Origin: Armatimonadota bacterium
GTDB taxonomy: Bacteria; Sysuimicrobiota; Sysuimicrobiia; Sysuimicrobiales; Humicultoraceae
Assembly (NCBI GenBank): GCA_016199305.1
Contig: JACQGZ010000128.1
Coordinates: 1-7,265, forward strand
Length of the DNA: 7,265 nt
Reading direction: 5' to 3'
The position numbers were made by a program, and so were the translations under genes. The notes under the pieces were generated by a model, which did not search any database, was not told the DNA's origin, and saw only the letters and a list, made by a program, of their open reading frames with translations. Of the stretch, positions 1 to 6,030 are shown piece by piece; within the stretch, counting starts at the first letter, position 1, and every line of letters begins with the position of its first letter.

Positions 1-237
1 TACATCTTCATCGGCCGCGCCCTCTTCCTCTACCACATGCTGCCCGCCGTCCCGTTCATGGCCATCGCCACCGCCGTCGCGGCGGCGCACCTGCGCGCCC
101 GCCTGGGAGAGGCGATTCCGCTCCTCTATCTGGTCGTGGGGATGGCCTGGTTCGTCGCCTACTACCCGGTGCTGGCTGCGCTCCCCATCGCCACCGAGCG
201 GTTCTACCGGCTGATGTGGTTCGGCACCTGGCTGTGA
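1..237 (+). CDS. PMT-family (GT39-like) membrane glycosyltransferase, C-terminal fragment
   Basis: Only the last 78 codons are in the window; the gene begins upstream of base 1. The fragment has a first hydrophobic stretch with the motif FLYHMLPAVPFMA, a short charged loop (HLRARLGEA), and a second hydrophobic segment leading into YYPVLAALPIATERFYRLMWF before the TGA stop at 235-237. An aromatic-Y-x-LPA-x-PF helix followed by a 'YYPV..GLP....YR..WF' tail is the pattern I know from the C-terminal four-helix domain of protein O-mannosyltransferases, which transfer mannose from polyprenyl-phosphate-mannose to Ser/Thr of exported proteins. The N-terminal catalytic acidic loop is outside the window, so activity cannot be judged. 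The stop overlaps the GTG of the next gene, which encodes a DPM1-like enzyme that could supply its donor. The family call is fairly sure; mannose specificity is inferred. Confidence 0.75.
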   Translation, partial: YIFIGRALFLYHMLPAVPFMAIATAVAAAHLRARLGEAIPLLYLVVGMAWFVAYYPVLAALPIATERFYRLMWFGTWL

Positions 238-989
238 CGGCCGCGTCCGGGCGGCCGACCATCAGCGCCGTCCTTCCCGCCTATAACGAAGCGGCCAACC
301 TGGAGCAGACCGTGACCGGCCTGGCCCCCGTGTTGGACCGGCTGAGCGGGTCCTGGGAGATCCTGGTCGTCGACGACGGCTCCGCCGACGGCACCGCGGA
401 GGTGGCCGCCCGCCTGGCCGCCTCCCTGGGACGGTTGCGCCTGCTGCGTCATGCGCGCAACCAGGGCTACGGGGCGGCGCTGCGCACGGGATTTACGGCG
501 GCGCGGCACGAGTGGATCCTGCTCTTTGACGCCGACGGGCAGTTCCTGCCCGCTGAACTCGAGCGGTTCGTCGCCGCGGCCGCGGCCGCCGACCTGGTGG
601 CCGGGTACCGGCGGCAGCGGGCCGACCCCGTCCACCGGCGGGCCTATGCGGCGGTCTGGCGGTTGCTGATGCGCGTCGCGTTGGGGGTGGCGGTGCGCGA
701 CATCAACTGCGGGTTCAAGTTGATGCGCACCGCGCTGGTCCAGGCGCTCGACCTGCGCGCCGGCGGCGCGCTCATCAGCGCGGAACTGCTGGCCAAGGCC
801 GCTCGGGCGGGGGCCCGCCTGGCGGAGGCGCCGGTCTCCCACGTCCCCCGCGCGCACGGCCAGCAGACCGGGGGCAGCCCGCGGGTCCTGCTGCGCGCCT
901 ACTCCGAACTCCTCCGTCTGGGCTGGCAGATCCGGAGATTCCAGGGCCGGGAGGGCGCGAGGAGCGTCCCTCCGAAACCGAACGACTAG
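234..989 (+). CDS. Family 2 glycosyltransferase, DPM1-like polyprenyl-phosphate sugar transferase
   Basis: A 251-residue cytosolic GT-A enzyme. It opens with the nucleotide-sugar-binding strand ISAVLPAYNEA (residues 10-20), followed by VVDDGSADGT (45-54), NQGYGAALRTGF (76-87) and the metal-binding FDADGQF (98-104). The distal part has DINCGFKLM (156-164), then an ALISAELL helix and a PVSHVPR...GQQTG segment, all typical of bacterial relatives of dolichyl-phosphate-mannose synthase. No C-terminal membrane helix is present, so it resembles the soluble DPM1 type. Expected role: moving mannose (or glucose) from an NDP-sugar to polyprenyl phosphate at the inner face of the membrane. I chose the GTG at 234 because it overlaps the previous stop (GTGA), suggesting translational coupling; a GTG at 216 would add six residues. 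Neither has a clear Shine-Dalgarno site. The last 11 codons form the left arm of the inverted repeat shared with the convergent gene. Sugar specificity is inferred. Confidence 0.88.
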   Translation: MTAASGRPTISAVLPAYNEAANLEQTVTGLAPVLDRLSGSWEILVVDDGSADGTAEVAARLAASLGRLRLLRHARNQGYGAALRTGFTAARHEWILLFDADGQFLPAELERFVAAAAAADLVAGYRRQRADPVHRRAYAAVWRLLMRVALGVAVRDINCGFKLMRTALVQALDLRAGGALISAELLAKAARAGARLAEAPVSHVPRAHGQQTGGSPRVLLRAYSELLRLGWQIRRFQGREGARSVPPKPND

Positions 990-1020
990 ATTACGGTTTC
1001 GTCGGGACGCTCCTCGCGCC
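954..1020. terminator. Long inverted repeat at convergent gene ends, likely bidirectional terminator
   Basis: The arms 954-970 and 1004-1020 are perfect 17-bp inverted repeats (GGCGCGAGGAGCGTCCC and its complement). A 2x2 mismatch (971-972 with 1002-1003) separates them from an inner 8-bp stem (973-980 with 994-1001, CGAAACCG). The 13-nt loop (981-993) contains CTAG at 986-989, which holds the stop codons of both convergent genes. Either transcript would fold into the same strong hairpin. There is no T-run after either arm, so it is not a textbook intrinsic terminator. It could block convergent transcription, act with Rho, or protect 3' ends. Both arms are coding sequence. Confidence 0.6.
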
Positions 1021-2308
1021 TCACGCGCCACAGAATCCATAGCAACCAGGGTAGCGCCAGAAGCGCTGCGGCAGACATGGCGCGGGTGGCGACGTCCGCG
1101 AAGAGCGTGCCGTCCACCGCCGCCGGCAGGGTGAAGGTCTGGACGTACGGGCGCGTGTAGGCGTAGACCAGGTTGAGCACGAGCAGGAGGCTCAACAGCA
1201 GGTAGGGCCCCCAGGCGCGGCGGTCGGCCGCGGGGGCCAGCGCCAGGAAGGGCAGGGCCGGGATCAGGTACCGTTCGTGGATGCGGGTGGGCAGCAGGAA
1301 GGTGGCGACCAGCGCCGCCGCGGCGGCGACCAGGAGCGTCCGGTCGGAGGGGCGCCGCCAGACCGCGGCCAGCACCGTCACCTCCACGAGGACGGTCGCC
1401 GCCGCCCCCCACAGGAAGAGCGGCAGGCCGGCGACCCGCGGCAGATCGCTCCGCCAGAACCCCTGGAGGGCGCCCCAGAGGTTGAAGGCGACGACGCTGC
1501 CGTACGGGTAGATGTTGACCCCCGTCTGCAGCAGGGCGACCAGCCGCGTGGGGCCGACGCGGAAGGGAGCGCCCAGCAGGGTGATCGTCGCGCCCGCAAT
1601 CAGCGCCGCGGCGATGATGAGGTCGGGGCGCGCCCGAAAGCCAGGCGGGCGCACCGGCGGCCAGAGGCTGCGGCGGATCAGGGCGATCCCCATCACCCCC
1701 AGCAGCGGCGCCGTCTGCGGCTTCACCAGAAAGGCCAGCGCCGCGGCGCTCCAGGCGAGGGGATGGCCGCGCAGGAACAGCGCCAGCGCTCCCAGGGCCG
1801 CCGCCGCTCCGACGCTGTCCGCCTGTCCCCAGTACGCCCCCGTGAAGATGAGGGCGGGGTGGAAGAGATAGAGCGCAGCCAGGAGCAGCGCCGACCGCGG
1901 CGGGACGTGCCGGCCGGCGAGGCGGAAGAGCAGCGCCGCCCCGACCAGGTCGGCGACGGCCGCGGGGAGTTTGATCGCGAAGAGCAGGGTCTGATCGTTG
2001 AAGCGCAGCAGGGCATGGAGTTCGCCGATCGCCCAGAGGATGTACAGATAGCCCGGCAGGTAGTCGGCAAAGCCGCCGCCGTAGAAGGCGACCGGGCCTC
2101 GCTCCGCCAGGGCGGCGGCCCACCCTTTGAAGGTGCCGATGTCGGTGGGAAAGCCGCCGTAGGGCATGATGATCGCCCGCAGCAGCGCCGCGCCCACCAG
2201 CAACCCCCACCATAGACGGGTCTCCGGCGGGGCGGGGGCGGTCGCCTCGGGGGACCAGCCCAGCAGCTCCCTCCCGCGGGGGGCGCGGTCAGCCGGCGAC
2301 CACAGCAT
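986..2308 (-). CDS. Gpi18-like integral membrane mannosyltransferase (GT-C fold, COG5542 type)
   Basis: A 440-residue polytopic membrane protein with about ten hydrophobic segments. Recognisable signatures in order: DIGTFKGWAAALAERG (near 56-71) carrying the presumed catalytic Asp of the first outside loop; FADYLPGYLYILW (about 80-92); IKLPAAVADL (about 112-121); the GAYWGQADS block (about 157-165); FLVKPQ (about 193-198); and LLPTRIHERYLIPALPF (about 338-354). The order PGYLY, KLPA..ADL, YWGQ.DS, F..KPQ, TR.HERY is characteristic of bacterial proteins related to Gpi18/PIG-V, which add a sugar from a polyprenyl-phosphate donor outside the cytoplasmic membrane. It is the last gene of a four-gene minus-strand operon, 16 nt after the methyltransferase stop. 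The ATG at 2308 was chosen because it avoids overlap; an ATG at 2344 would give 452 residues and overlap the preceding gene by 20 nt. Neither has a strong ribosome-binding site. Acceptor unknown. Confidence 0.85.
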   Translation of the reverse strand: MLWSPADRAPRGRELLGWSPEATAPAPPETRLWWGLLVGAALLRAIIMPYGGFPTDIGTFKGWAAALAERGPVAFYGGGFADYLPGYLYILWAIGELHALLRFNDQTLLFAIKLPAAVADLVGAALLFRLAGRHVPPRSALLLAALYLFHPALIFTGAYWGQADSVGAAAALGALALFLRGHPLAWSAAALAFLVKPQTAPLLGVMGIALIRRSLWPPVRPPGFRARPDLIIAAALIAGATITLLGAPFRVGPTRLVALLQTGVNIYPYGSVVAFNLWGALQGFWRSDLPRVAGLPLFLWGAAATVLVEVTVLAAVWRRPSDRTLLVAAAAALVATFLLPTRIHERYLIPALPFLALAPAADRRAWGPYLLLSLLLVLNLVYAYTRPYVQTFTLPAAVDGTLFADVATRAMSAAALLALPWLLWILWRVRREERPDETVI

Positions 2309-2324
2309 GCTCGGGGGATTCCAA

Positions 2325-3137
2325 TCAGAGCCGCCCCGGCCCATCGGCGCGGAGGGCGATGACGAAGATGGCCGAGGAGAGGGAGCGGAATGCGCCGCTG
2401 ATGAGGTGGAGAAAGAGCCCCGCCGGCAGCGGCACCCTGAGGATGCCCTTGAAGACGACCGGCCGGAGGCCCGCGGCGTGGAGCCGTTCCAGCCAGAAGC
2501 GGCGGTCCCGCCGGTGGACATGGGTGGGGTCGCGGTCGAGCAGCCCGAAGGCCCAGCCGGCCGGGGAGTCGTAGACTGGCACGGCGATCGCCAGGATGCC
2601 TCCGGGTCGGAGCAGATCGCGCAGGCCCGCCAACGCCAGGTCCAGGTCGGGCACGTGCTCCAGCACGTCGAAGCAGGTGACCACGTCGTAGTGACGGTCT
2701 GAACGGAACGCCTCGATGCGTCCCTGCTGCAGATTCACGTCCGGCAGCCGCCGGCGCGCCCGCGCCAGCGCAAACGCGGAGATGTCCATCCCCTCGCAAT
2801 CATAGTGCTCCCGCGCCCGCTCCAGAAAGCGGCCGAAGGCGCAGCCGACATCGAGCAGGGCGCCGTCGGGCCGGACCCGCCGGATCTCCCGCAGGTAGCC
2901 GGCGATCTTGTGCGCGGGATTGTACCAGTCGTACCGGCCGCCGTAGTTGCTGCGGGCGCCGAAGTAGTCTTCGTCGAAGGTGCGCTCGTCGAAGGCCGCG
3001 GAGGTCGCCGGCGCCGGCCCGGCCCGGTCGGGCCCCGGGCCTCCGGTCATCTCGCTTGGCATCGCGGTCCGTCGCAGCATCCACTGCCCCCATGCCCGCG
3101 CGTGCGTGCGGATAGACCGGCGCGGGCCGCTCACCAT
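2325..3137 (-). CDS. Class I SAM-dependent methyltransferase
   Basis: About 270 residues with a clear Rossmann-type SAM-binding core. Motif I is LLDVGCAFGRF (about 94-104), followed by the acidic ribose-binding residue in CEGMDIS (Asp about 118), GRIEAF after the next strand, YDVVTCFDVLEHVPD (about 150-164), and LRDLLRPGGILAIAVPVYD. A conserved-looking DRDPTHVHRRDRRFWLERL segment follows. The C-terminus has a hydrophobic stretch (about 237-261) that could sit on the membrane. Enzymes like this O-methylate sugars, polyprenyl-linked intermediates or lipids; the substrate is not readable here. Position between membrane glycosyltransferases suggests glycan capping or modification. The ATG at 3137 is chosen because ATGGTGA overlaps the previous stop (3131-3133). 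Starts at 3080, 3062 (GGA five bases upstream) and 3050 are also possible, since the first ~48 residues are not recognisably conserved; the family-like part begins at FDERTFDEDYFG. Confidence 0.85.
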   Translation of the reverse strand: MVSGPRRSIRTHARAWGQWMLRRTAMPSEMTGGPGPDRAGPAPATSAAFDERTFDEDYFGARSNYGGRYDWYNPAHKIAGYLREIRRVRPDGALLDVGCAFGRFLERAREHYDCEGMDISAFALARARRRLPDVNLQQGRIEAFRSDRHYDVVTCFDVLEHVPDLDLALAGLRDLLRPGGILAIAVPVYDSPAGWAFGLLDRDPTHVHRRDRRFWLERLHAAGLRPVVFKGILRVPLPAGLFLHLISGAFRSLSSAIFVIALRADGPGRL

Positions 3138-4291
3138 CCCAGGGCCCGCACCCAGTAGACGCCCACCGCGTTCATGGCCACCGAGAGGGCGAGCAAGCCG
3201 TAGTCCACCCCTCGTGGGCGTTCGCCGAGGGCGAAGGCGAGCAGGACCAGGAGGAACGCCCACCAGTCCAAACTATAGCGGTACCCGAACTGGACCCAGC
3301 CCACCGAGAAGAAGGTGAGCATCGGCAGGGCGATCGAGAGGATCAGGGCGCCCCAGGGGAGCCAGGGGGGCCGCCGGGCGGGAAAGGCCAGCCGCAGGAT
3401 CACCGGGCTGGTGAAGAGCAGCGCCATCCCCCACGGCGACGGGCGCAGGAAGGGAAGGTGCGGGATCAGTTCGGGCGCGCGGAAGAGCATCGCGTACAGG
3501 TGGTCGGGAATGTAGCGGGCGTTGAAAAATCCTCCTGCGGCCACAGCTTCAGCGTTCACCGCCGCCAGAGTGAGCAGCCGGTAGCCGGTCTGCAGCGGAT
3601 CGCCGAAGCGCAGGAGATTGTAGAGCATGTAGGCCGCCAGGCCCGCGGCGCTCACGGCCAGGTAGGCCGCCACCGCCTGGATGCGCCGGTGGCGGGCCCA
3701 CACCCAGACGGCGAGCACGGGGACGGCGGGCAGCATCGAGAGCCGGGTCAGCCAGGCCGCCGCCAGCGTCGCGCCGAGTGCGACCGGTCGCGCCTCGCCG
3801 CCCAGTTCCCAGACCAGGACGGCGGTGGCCAGCACCACCACCTCCTGGGCGAAGAACCAGCTCGTCCCGATCGCCGCCGCCGGCCACAGCACGCTGCCGA
3901 AGGCCAGCGCCGCCCCGCAGAAGAGGCGCACCGGGCCGGGGATGGACCACCGCCGCAGCCCGGCGACAAAGATCGCCACGGCGAGGGCCGTCAGCACCTG
4001 TCCGATGCGGCCCTGATCGGTCCCCTCGCCGCCCACCGCCACGGCCGGCATCAGGATGACCGCCGGCACCGGTGGGAACGGCGCGTAGATCCGCCCGTTG
4101 AAGGAGATCACATCGTGGTAGTAGTCGGGCAGCCCCTGCAGGTCCACCCGCCCCTGGAGGAAGGCGTCAGCCATGTAGACGAAGTGGCGGTAGGCCGGAT
4201 TGGTGCGCGGCGTGATCGCCACATACAGGGACAGGGTGATCGCGAAGACGGCCAGAGGTTCCCAGATCCGCCGGCTCACGGTGTCGCGCAC
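3131..4291 (-). CDS. Polytopic membrane protein, GT-C/PMT_2-like glycosyltransferase candidate (paralogue B)
   Basis: A 386-residue protein with roughly ten predicted membrane segments and a short N-terminus (MRDTVSRRIW). After the first helix comes a conserved outside loop, HFVYMADAFLQGRVDL, then SFNGRIYAPFPPVPAVILMP. Later blocks are FGSVLWPAAAIGTSWFFAQ, LTRLSMLP, LYNLLRFGDPLQTGY, YIPDHLYAMLF and, near the end, GWVQFGYRYSLDWW. This architecture resembles uncharacterised GT39/PMT_2-like proteins, with acidic residues in the first external loop, so a glycosyl transfer role from a lipid-linked donor is plausible but not shown. It aligns along its length with the neighbouring gene at 4305-5525. 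It starts with GTG at 4291; TGAGAGG, made from the preceding stop codon and a GAGG, lies about nine bases upstream and supports this start. A GTG four codons later (4279) is an alternative. Its end overlaps the methyltransferase start by 7 nt. Confidence 0.8.
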   Translation of the reverse strand: MRDTVSRRIWEPLAVFAITLSLYVAITPRTNPAYRHFVYMADAFLQGRVDLQGLPDYYHDVISFNGRIYAPFPPVPAVILMPAVAVGGEGTDQGRIGQVLTALAVAIFVAGLRRWSIPGPVRLFCGAALAFGSVLWPAAAIGTSWFFAQEVVVLATAVLVWELGGEARPVALGATLAAAWLTRLSMLPAVPVLAVWVWARHRRIQAVAAYLAVSAAGLAAYMLYNLLRFGDPLQTGYRLLTLAAVNAEAVAAGGFFNARYIPDHLYAMLFRAPELIPHLPFLRPSPWGMALLFTSPVILRLAFPARRPPWLPWGALILSIALPMLTFFSVGWVQFGYRYSLDWWAFLLVLLAFALGERPRGVDYGLLALSVAMNAVGVYWVRALGW

Positions 4292-4304
4292 CCCCGGCGG
4301 CCTC

Positions 4305-5525
4305 TCACATCGCCACCCAGCCCCATCGTGTCCACAGGACTCCCCAGGCGTTCACCGCGACGCCCACCAGGATGAGCGCCTTCGCGAGCGGGGGAACCCG
4401 CCCGCCCATCCCGCGCACCATGAGCAGGAACAACAAGGGATAGAAGTCCGTGGCGAAGCGATACCCGAACTGCAGCACGCCAGGATTTCCGAAGGTGAAA
4501 TCCACCGCGGCCACGGCCGCGATGCCGCTCCAGGCGGCCACGGTCTCCCGCCCCAGCGGCGCGCGCAGCGCGTAGACAAACGCCGGCGTGGTCAGCCAGA
4601 TGGCCAGGCCGCCCAGAGGCACGAGCAGGTAGGGGGGATGATCCACCAGGACCGGCAGCTTAGTGAAGAGGATCGTCAGGTGGCGCGGGATGTAGGACAG
4701 GTGAAAGAGGCCGCGGGAGAACCACGCCTCCTCAAAGATTCCCGGGCGCACCGCGGCGGCAATGTCGGCGATCGTCCCGAAGCGCACCCAGTTGTACAGG
4801 CCGTTCAGCAGCAGCGCCGCGGCGATCGGCGCGCCCATCCAGATCAGGTAGGCCAGGTCGATGCGCCGCCAGCCGCGCAGGCCGCCCGGCGCCCAGCGCG
4901 GAGCGGTGGCCGGCAGGAAGAAGGCGAGGGTGAGGATCGTGGGGAGGCGGGTCCAGTAGGCCATGGCGACGGCCAGGCCGATGAGGGCCGCCCGGCGGCG
5001 CCCCAGCGTCTCGAGCAGGCCCAGCGTGAGGGCGGCGACGACGACCGCGTGCGAAAGGAACCATGAACTGCCGACCGCGCTCAGGTACCAGAGGATGGTG
5101 CCGAAGGCCGCCAGGAGCCCCAGCCACGGATAGTCGGCGCGGGGAGCGAGCCGCGCTCCCAGCAACACGAGGAGCCCGGCCGCCAGCGCCCCGACCGCGT
5201 GGCTGACCAGCGACTGATCGGCCGCCGGGCCGGCGACGGCCACGTACGGGATCACCAGCATGGCCGGGAAGGGCGGCGGGATCATGTAGTGCCTGCCGCG
5301 AAAGGTGGTCACCTCCAGGTAGGACGGCGGGTCGAGGAGGTCGACCCGGCCGTGCAGCAGGGCGTCGGCCAGCCGCACGTAGTGATCAAACGGGGTCGGC
5401 CCGGGAAAGGAGGCGTGGTAGACGGCGAACGCCACGACGATCGTGGCGGCGGCCCAGAAGGCCGGGCGTCTCGACATGTCGTGGAGCGTGTCGAACACCG
5501 GGGCGCCGGTTCGCTGGAGGATCAT
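4305..5525 (-). CDS. Polytopic membrane protein, GT-C/PMT_2-like glycosyltransferase candidate (paralogue A)
   Basis: A 406-residue integral membrane protein and first gene of the minus-strand operon. Landmarks are HYVRLADALLHGRVDL in the first outside loop, FRGRHYMIPPPFPAML, FGTILWYLSAVGSSWFLSH, YWTRLPTIL, LYNWVRFGTIADI, LSYIPRHLTILF, VLQFGYRFATDFYPLLF and a final helix NAWGVLWTRWGW. These match block for block with the protein at 3131-4291, so the pair arose by tandem duplication. Function is probably lipid-linked sugar transfer outside the membrane, by resemblance to GT-C families, but I cannot name a substrate. Start: ATG at 5525 is the longest. An ATG at 5477 (MSRRPAFW) lines up without gaps with VSRRIWEP of the paralogue over the next 47 residues and may be the true start. 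Neither has a visible Shine-Dalgarno site. The next gene begins 13 nt after its TGA. Confidence 0.8.
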   Translation of the reverse strand: MILQRTGAPVFDTLHDMSRRPAFWAAATIVVAFAVYHASFPGPTPFDHYVRLADALLHGRVDLLDPPSYLEVTTFRGRHYMIPPPFPAMLVIPYVAVAGPAADQSLVSHAVGALAAGLLVLLGARLAPRADYPWLGLLAAFGTILWYLSAVGSSWFLSHAVVVAALTLGLLETLGRRRAALIGLAVAMAYWTRLPTILTLAFFLPATAPRWAPGGLRGWRRIDLAYLIWMGAPIAAALLLNGLYNWVRFGTIADIAAAVRPGIFEEAWFSRGLFHLSYIPRHLTILFTKLPVLVDHPPYLLVPLGGLAIWLTTPAFVYALRAPLGRETVAAWSGIAAVAAVDFTFGNPGVLQFGYRFATDFYPLLFLLMVRGMGGRVPPLAKALILVGVAVNAWGVLWTRWGWVAM

Positions 5526-5628
5526 CGCCGGTTCGCGGGATTTTGTGGTAGCTGCTGCACCCCAGCCAGGGGTTCAACGCATACGTGCCCAAGTCCCGCC
5601 CCTCCAGACCTGCCGAGCAGGGGGTGGA

Positions 5629-5659
5629 CGCCGCCTCCGGGGGGCGGCGCATTCGAATG
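5629..5659. repeat. GC-only hairpin abutting a 10-bp palindrome
   Basis: CGCCGCC at 5629-5635 pairs perfectly with GGCGGCG at 5643-5649 around a 7-nt loop. Immediately next to it, CATTCGAATG at 5650-5659 is a perfect 10-bp palindrome. No T-run follows on either strand, so a terminator is unlikely. A palindrome of this type in a divergent region could be a repressor operator, but no regulator gene is in view. It may equally be chance in GC-rich DNA. Confidence 0.35.
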
Positions 5660-5762
5660 ACAGATACCCTCCCGCGCGAGAGGAGGAGGAGGATCGCATC
5701 AAAGGGAAGAGCGAAAACACAGGAGTGGCGCGGGTTTCAGCCGTTGGTCCTTGACGGTCCCT

Positions 5763-5778
5763 GAAGGATTTCTCCTTC
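5763..5778. repeat. Small hairpin GAAGGA-TTTC-TCCTTC with flanking repeats
   Basis: GAAGGA (5763-5768) and TCCTTC (5773-5778) form a 6-bp stem with a 4-nt loop. A further TCCTT at 5748-5752 could compete for the AAGGA arm. The word GCCGTTG occurs on both sides (5740-5746 and 5780-5786). The small size makes function uncertain. Confidence 0.35.
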
Positions 5779-5891
5779 TGCCGTTGAATAGAGCAGGTTC
5801 ACAGGCGACTGCGAAGGCGTGTTTTTCTGTTTGGGGGCCGGAGAGGATTAGGGCTGGATTGCGCAGGTCCGGCCGGCGTCGCTGAGGATGT

Positions 5892-5989
5892 CTCCATAGA
5901 TCCTCGCGGGGCATAGATGCGGTGAGGCCGTAGGCGATCAGTTGGGGTGCTCTAGGCCCCCGCGAGCTCCATCGGGCAAACTCGCGGGG
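5892..5989 (+). promoter_or_regulatory. Possible leader RNA with mutually exclusive stems upstream of the pilin operon
   Basis: The 9-mer CTCGCGGGG occurs at 5903-5911 and again at 5981-5989; its exact complement CCCCGCGAG lies between them at 5958-5966. The middle segment can pair with the first copy (stem extendable by a few pairs, for example TAG 5914-5916 with CTA 5952-5954) or with the second copy (9 bp, 14-nt loop), but not both. Both outer copies are preceded by CTCCAT (5892-5897 and 5967-5972), so this is also a direct repeat. The downstream hairpin ends 17 nt before the GGAGG ribosome-binding sequence at 6007. No T-run follows, so a classical intrinsic terminator is not supported. 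The transcription start is unknown, so it is not certain that all segments lie in the RNA. Confidence 0.4.
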
Positions 5990-6006
5990 TGGGGTTGACG
6001 AAAGGC

Positions 6007-6022
6007 GGAGGTGCTGTGAGGG
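6007..6022 (+). promoter_or_regulatory. Ribosome-binding sites for the first prepilin (two candidate starts)
   Basis: GGAGG at 6007-6011 sits four bases before GTG 6016, and GAGGG at 6018-6022 sits eight bases before ATG 6031. Both starts are in the pilin frame and both give acceptable prepilin leaders (15 or 10 residues). The better spacing and the ATG favour 6031; the stronger core sequence favours 6016. Confidence 0.55.
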
Positions 6023-6030
6023 ACAGGACG

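Larger units (their letters stand above)
5526..6030. other. Divergent intergenic region, no credible gene
   Basis: About 500 bases lie between the minus-strand operon and the plus-strand pilin operon. Composition is less GC-rich and less codon-structured than the flanks, especially 5700-5860. I found no open frame with both a convincing start signal and a recognisable product. Because both flanking operons start here, their promoters should be inside, but I could not identify a convincing -35/-10 pair on either strand. Visible structure: a short hairpin at 5559-5573 (ACCCC-AGCCA-GGGGT), a GC-only hairpin at 5629-5649 abutting a palindrome at 5650-5659, an AGG-repeat at 5681-5693, a small hairpin at 5763-5778, a T-run at 5822-5826, and the repeated 9-mer set at 5903-5989 listed separately. 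Confidence 0.7.

Noticed and set aside
204..2213. A 669-codon open frame on the minus strand
   Set aside because: It is antisense to the GT2 gene and overlaps the Gpi18-like gene in another frame; its translation is Arg/Gly/Pro-rich without any family motif, as expected for shadow frames in GC-rich DNA.
3138..3263. Longer start for the methyltransferase at 3263
   Set aside because: It would overlap the upstream membrane protein gene by over 130 bases and adds a Arg/Pro/Gly-rich extension unlike the family.
1277..5066. Long plus-strand open frames opposite the minus-strand operon (for example 1277-2215, 3458-4375, 4200-5066)
   Set aside because: Their products are rich in Arg, Gln, Gly and His with no hydrophobic core, while the opposite strand encodes well-motifed membrane proteins and a methyltransferase.
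5526..5600. Promoter for the minus-strand operon (TTGAAC and CAAAAT-like boxes)
   Set aside because: The spacing between the candidate hexamers is about 26 bases, too long for a normal sigma-70 type promoter.
5443..5754. A 103-codon plus-strand open frame in the divergent region
   Set aside because: It overlaps the start of the membrane protein gene, has no ribosome-binding site and no recognisable sequence pattern.
5699..5914. A 71-codon minus-strand open frame in the divergent region
   Set aside because: No Shine-Dalgarno site, no family resemblance and unlike neighbouring coding composition.
5760..5990. A c-di-GMP riboswitch before the pilin genes
   Set aside because: Such switches often precede pilus genes, so I looked for the conserved GGGACGCAAAGCC-type core and the receptor loop, and did not find them.
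5995..6020. TTGACG at 5995-6000 as a -35 box for the pilin operon
   Set aside because: No -10-like hexamer at the right spacing, and the start point would lie at or beyond the start codons.
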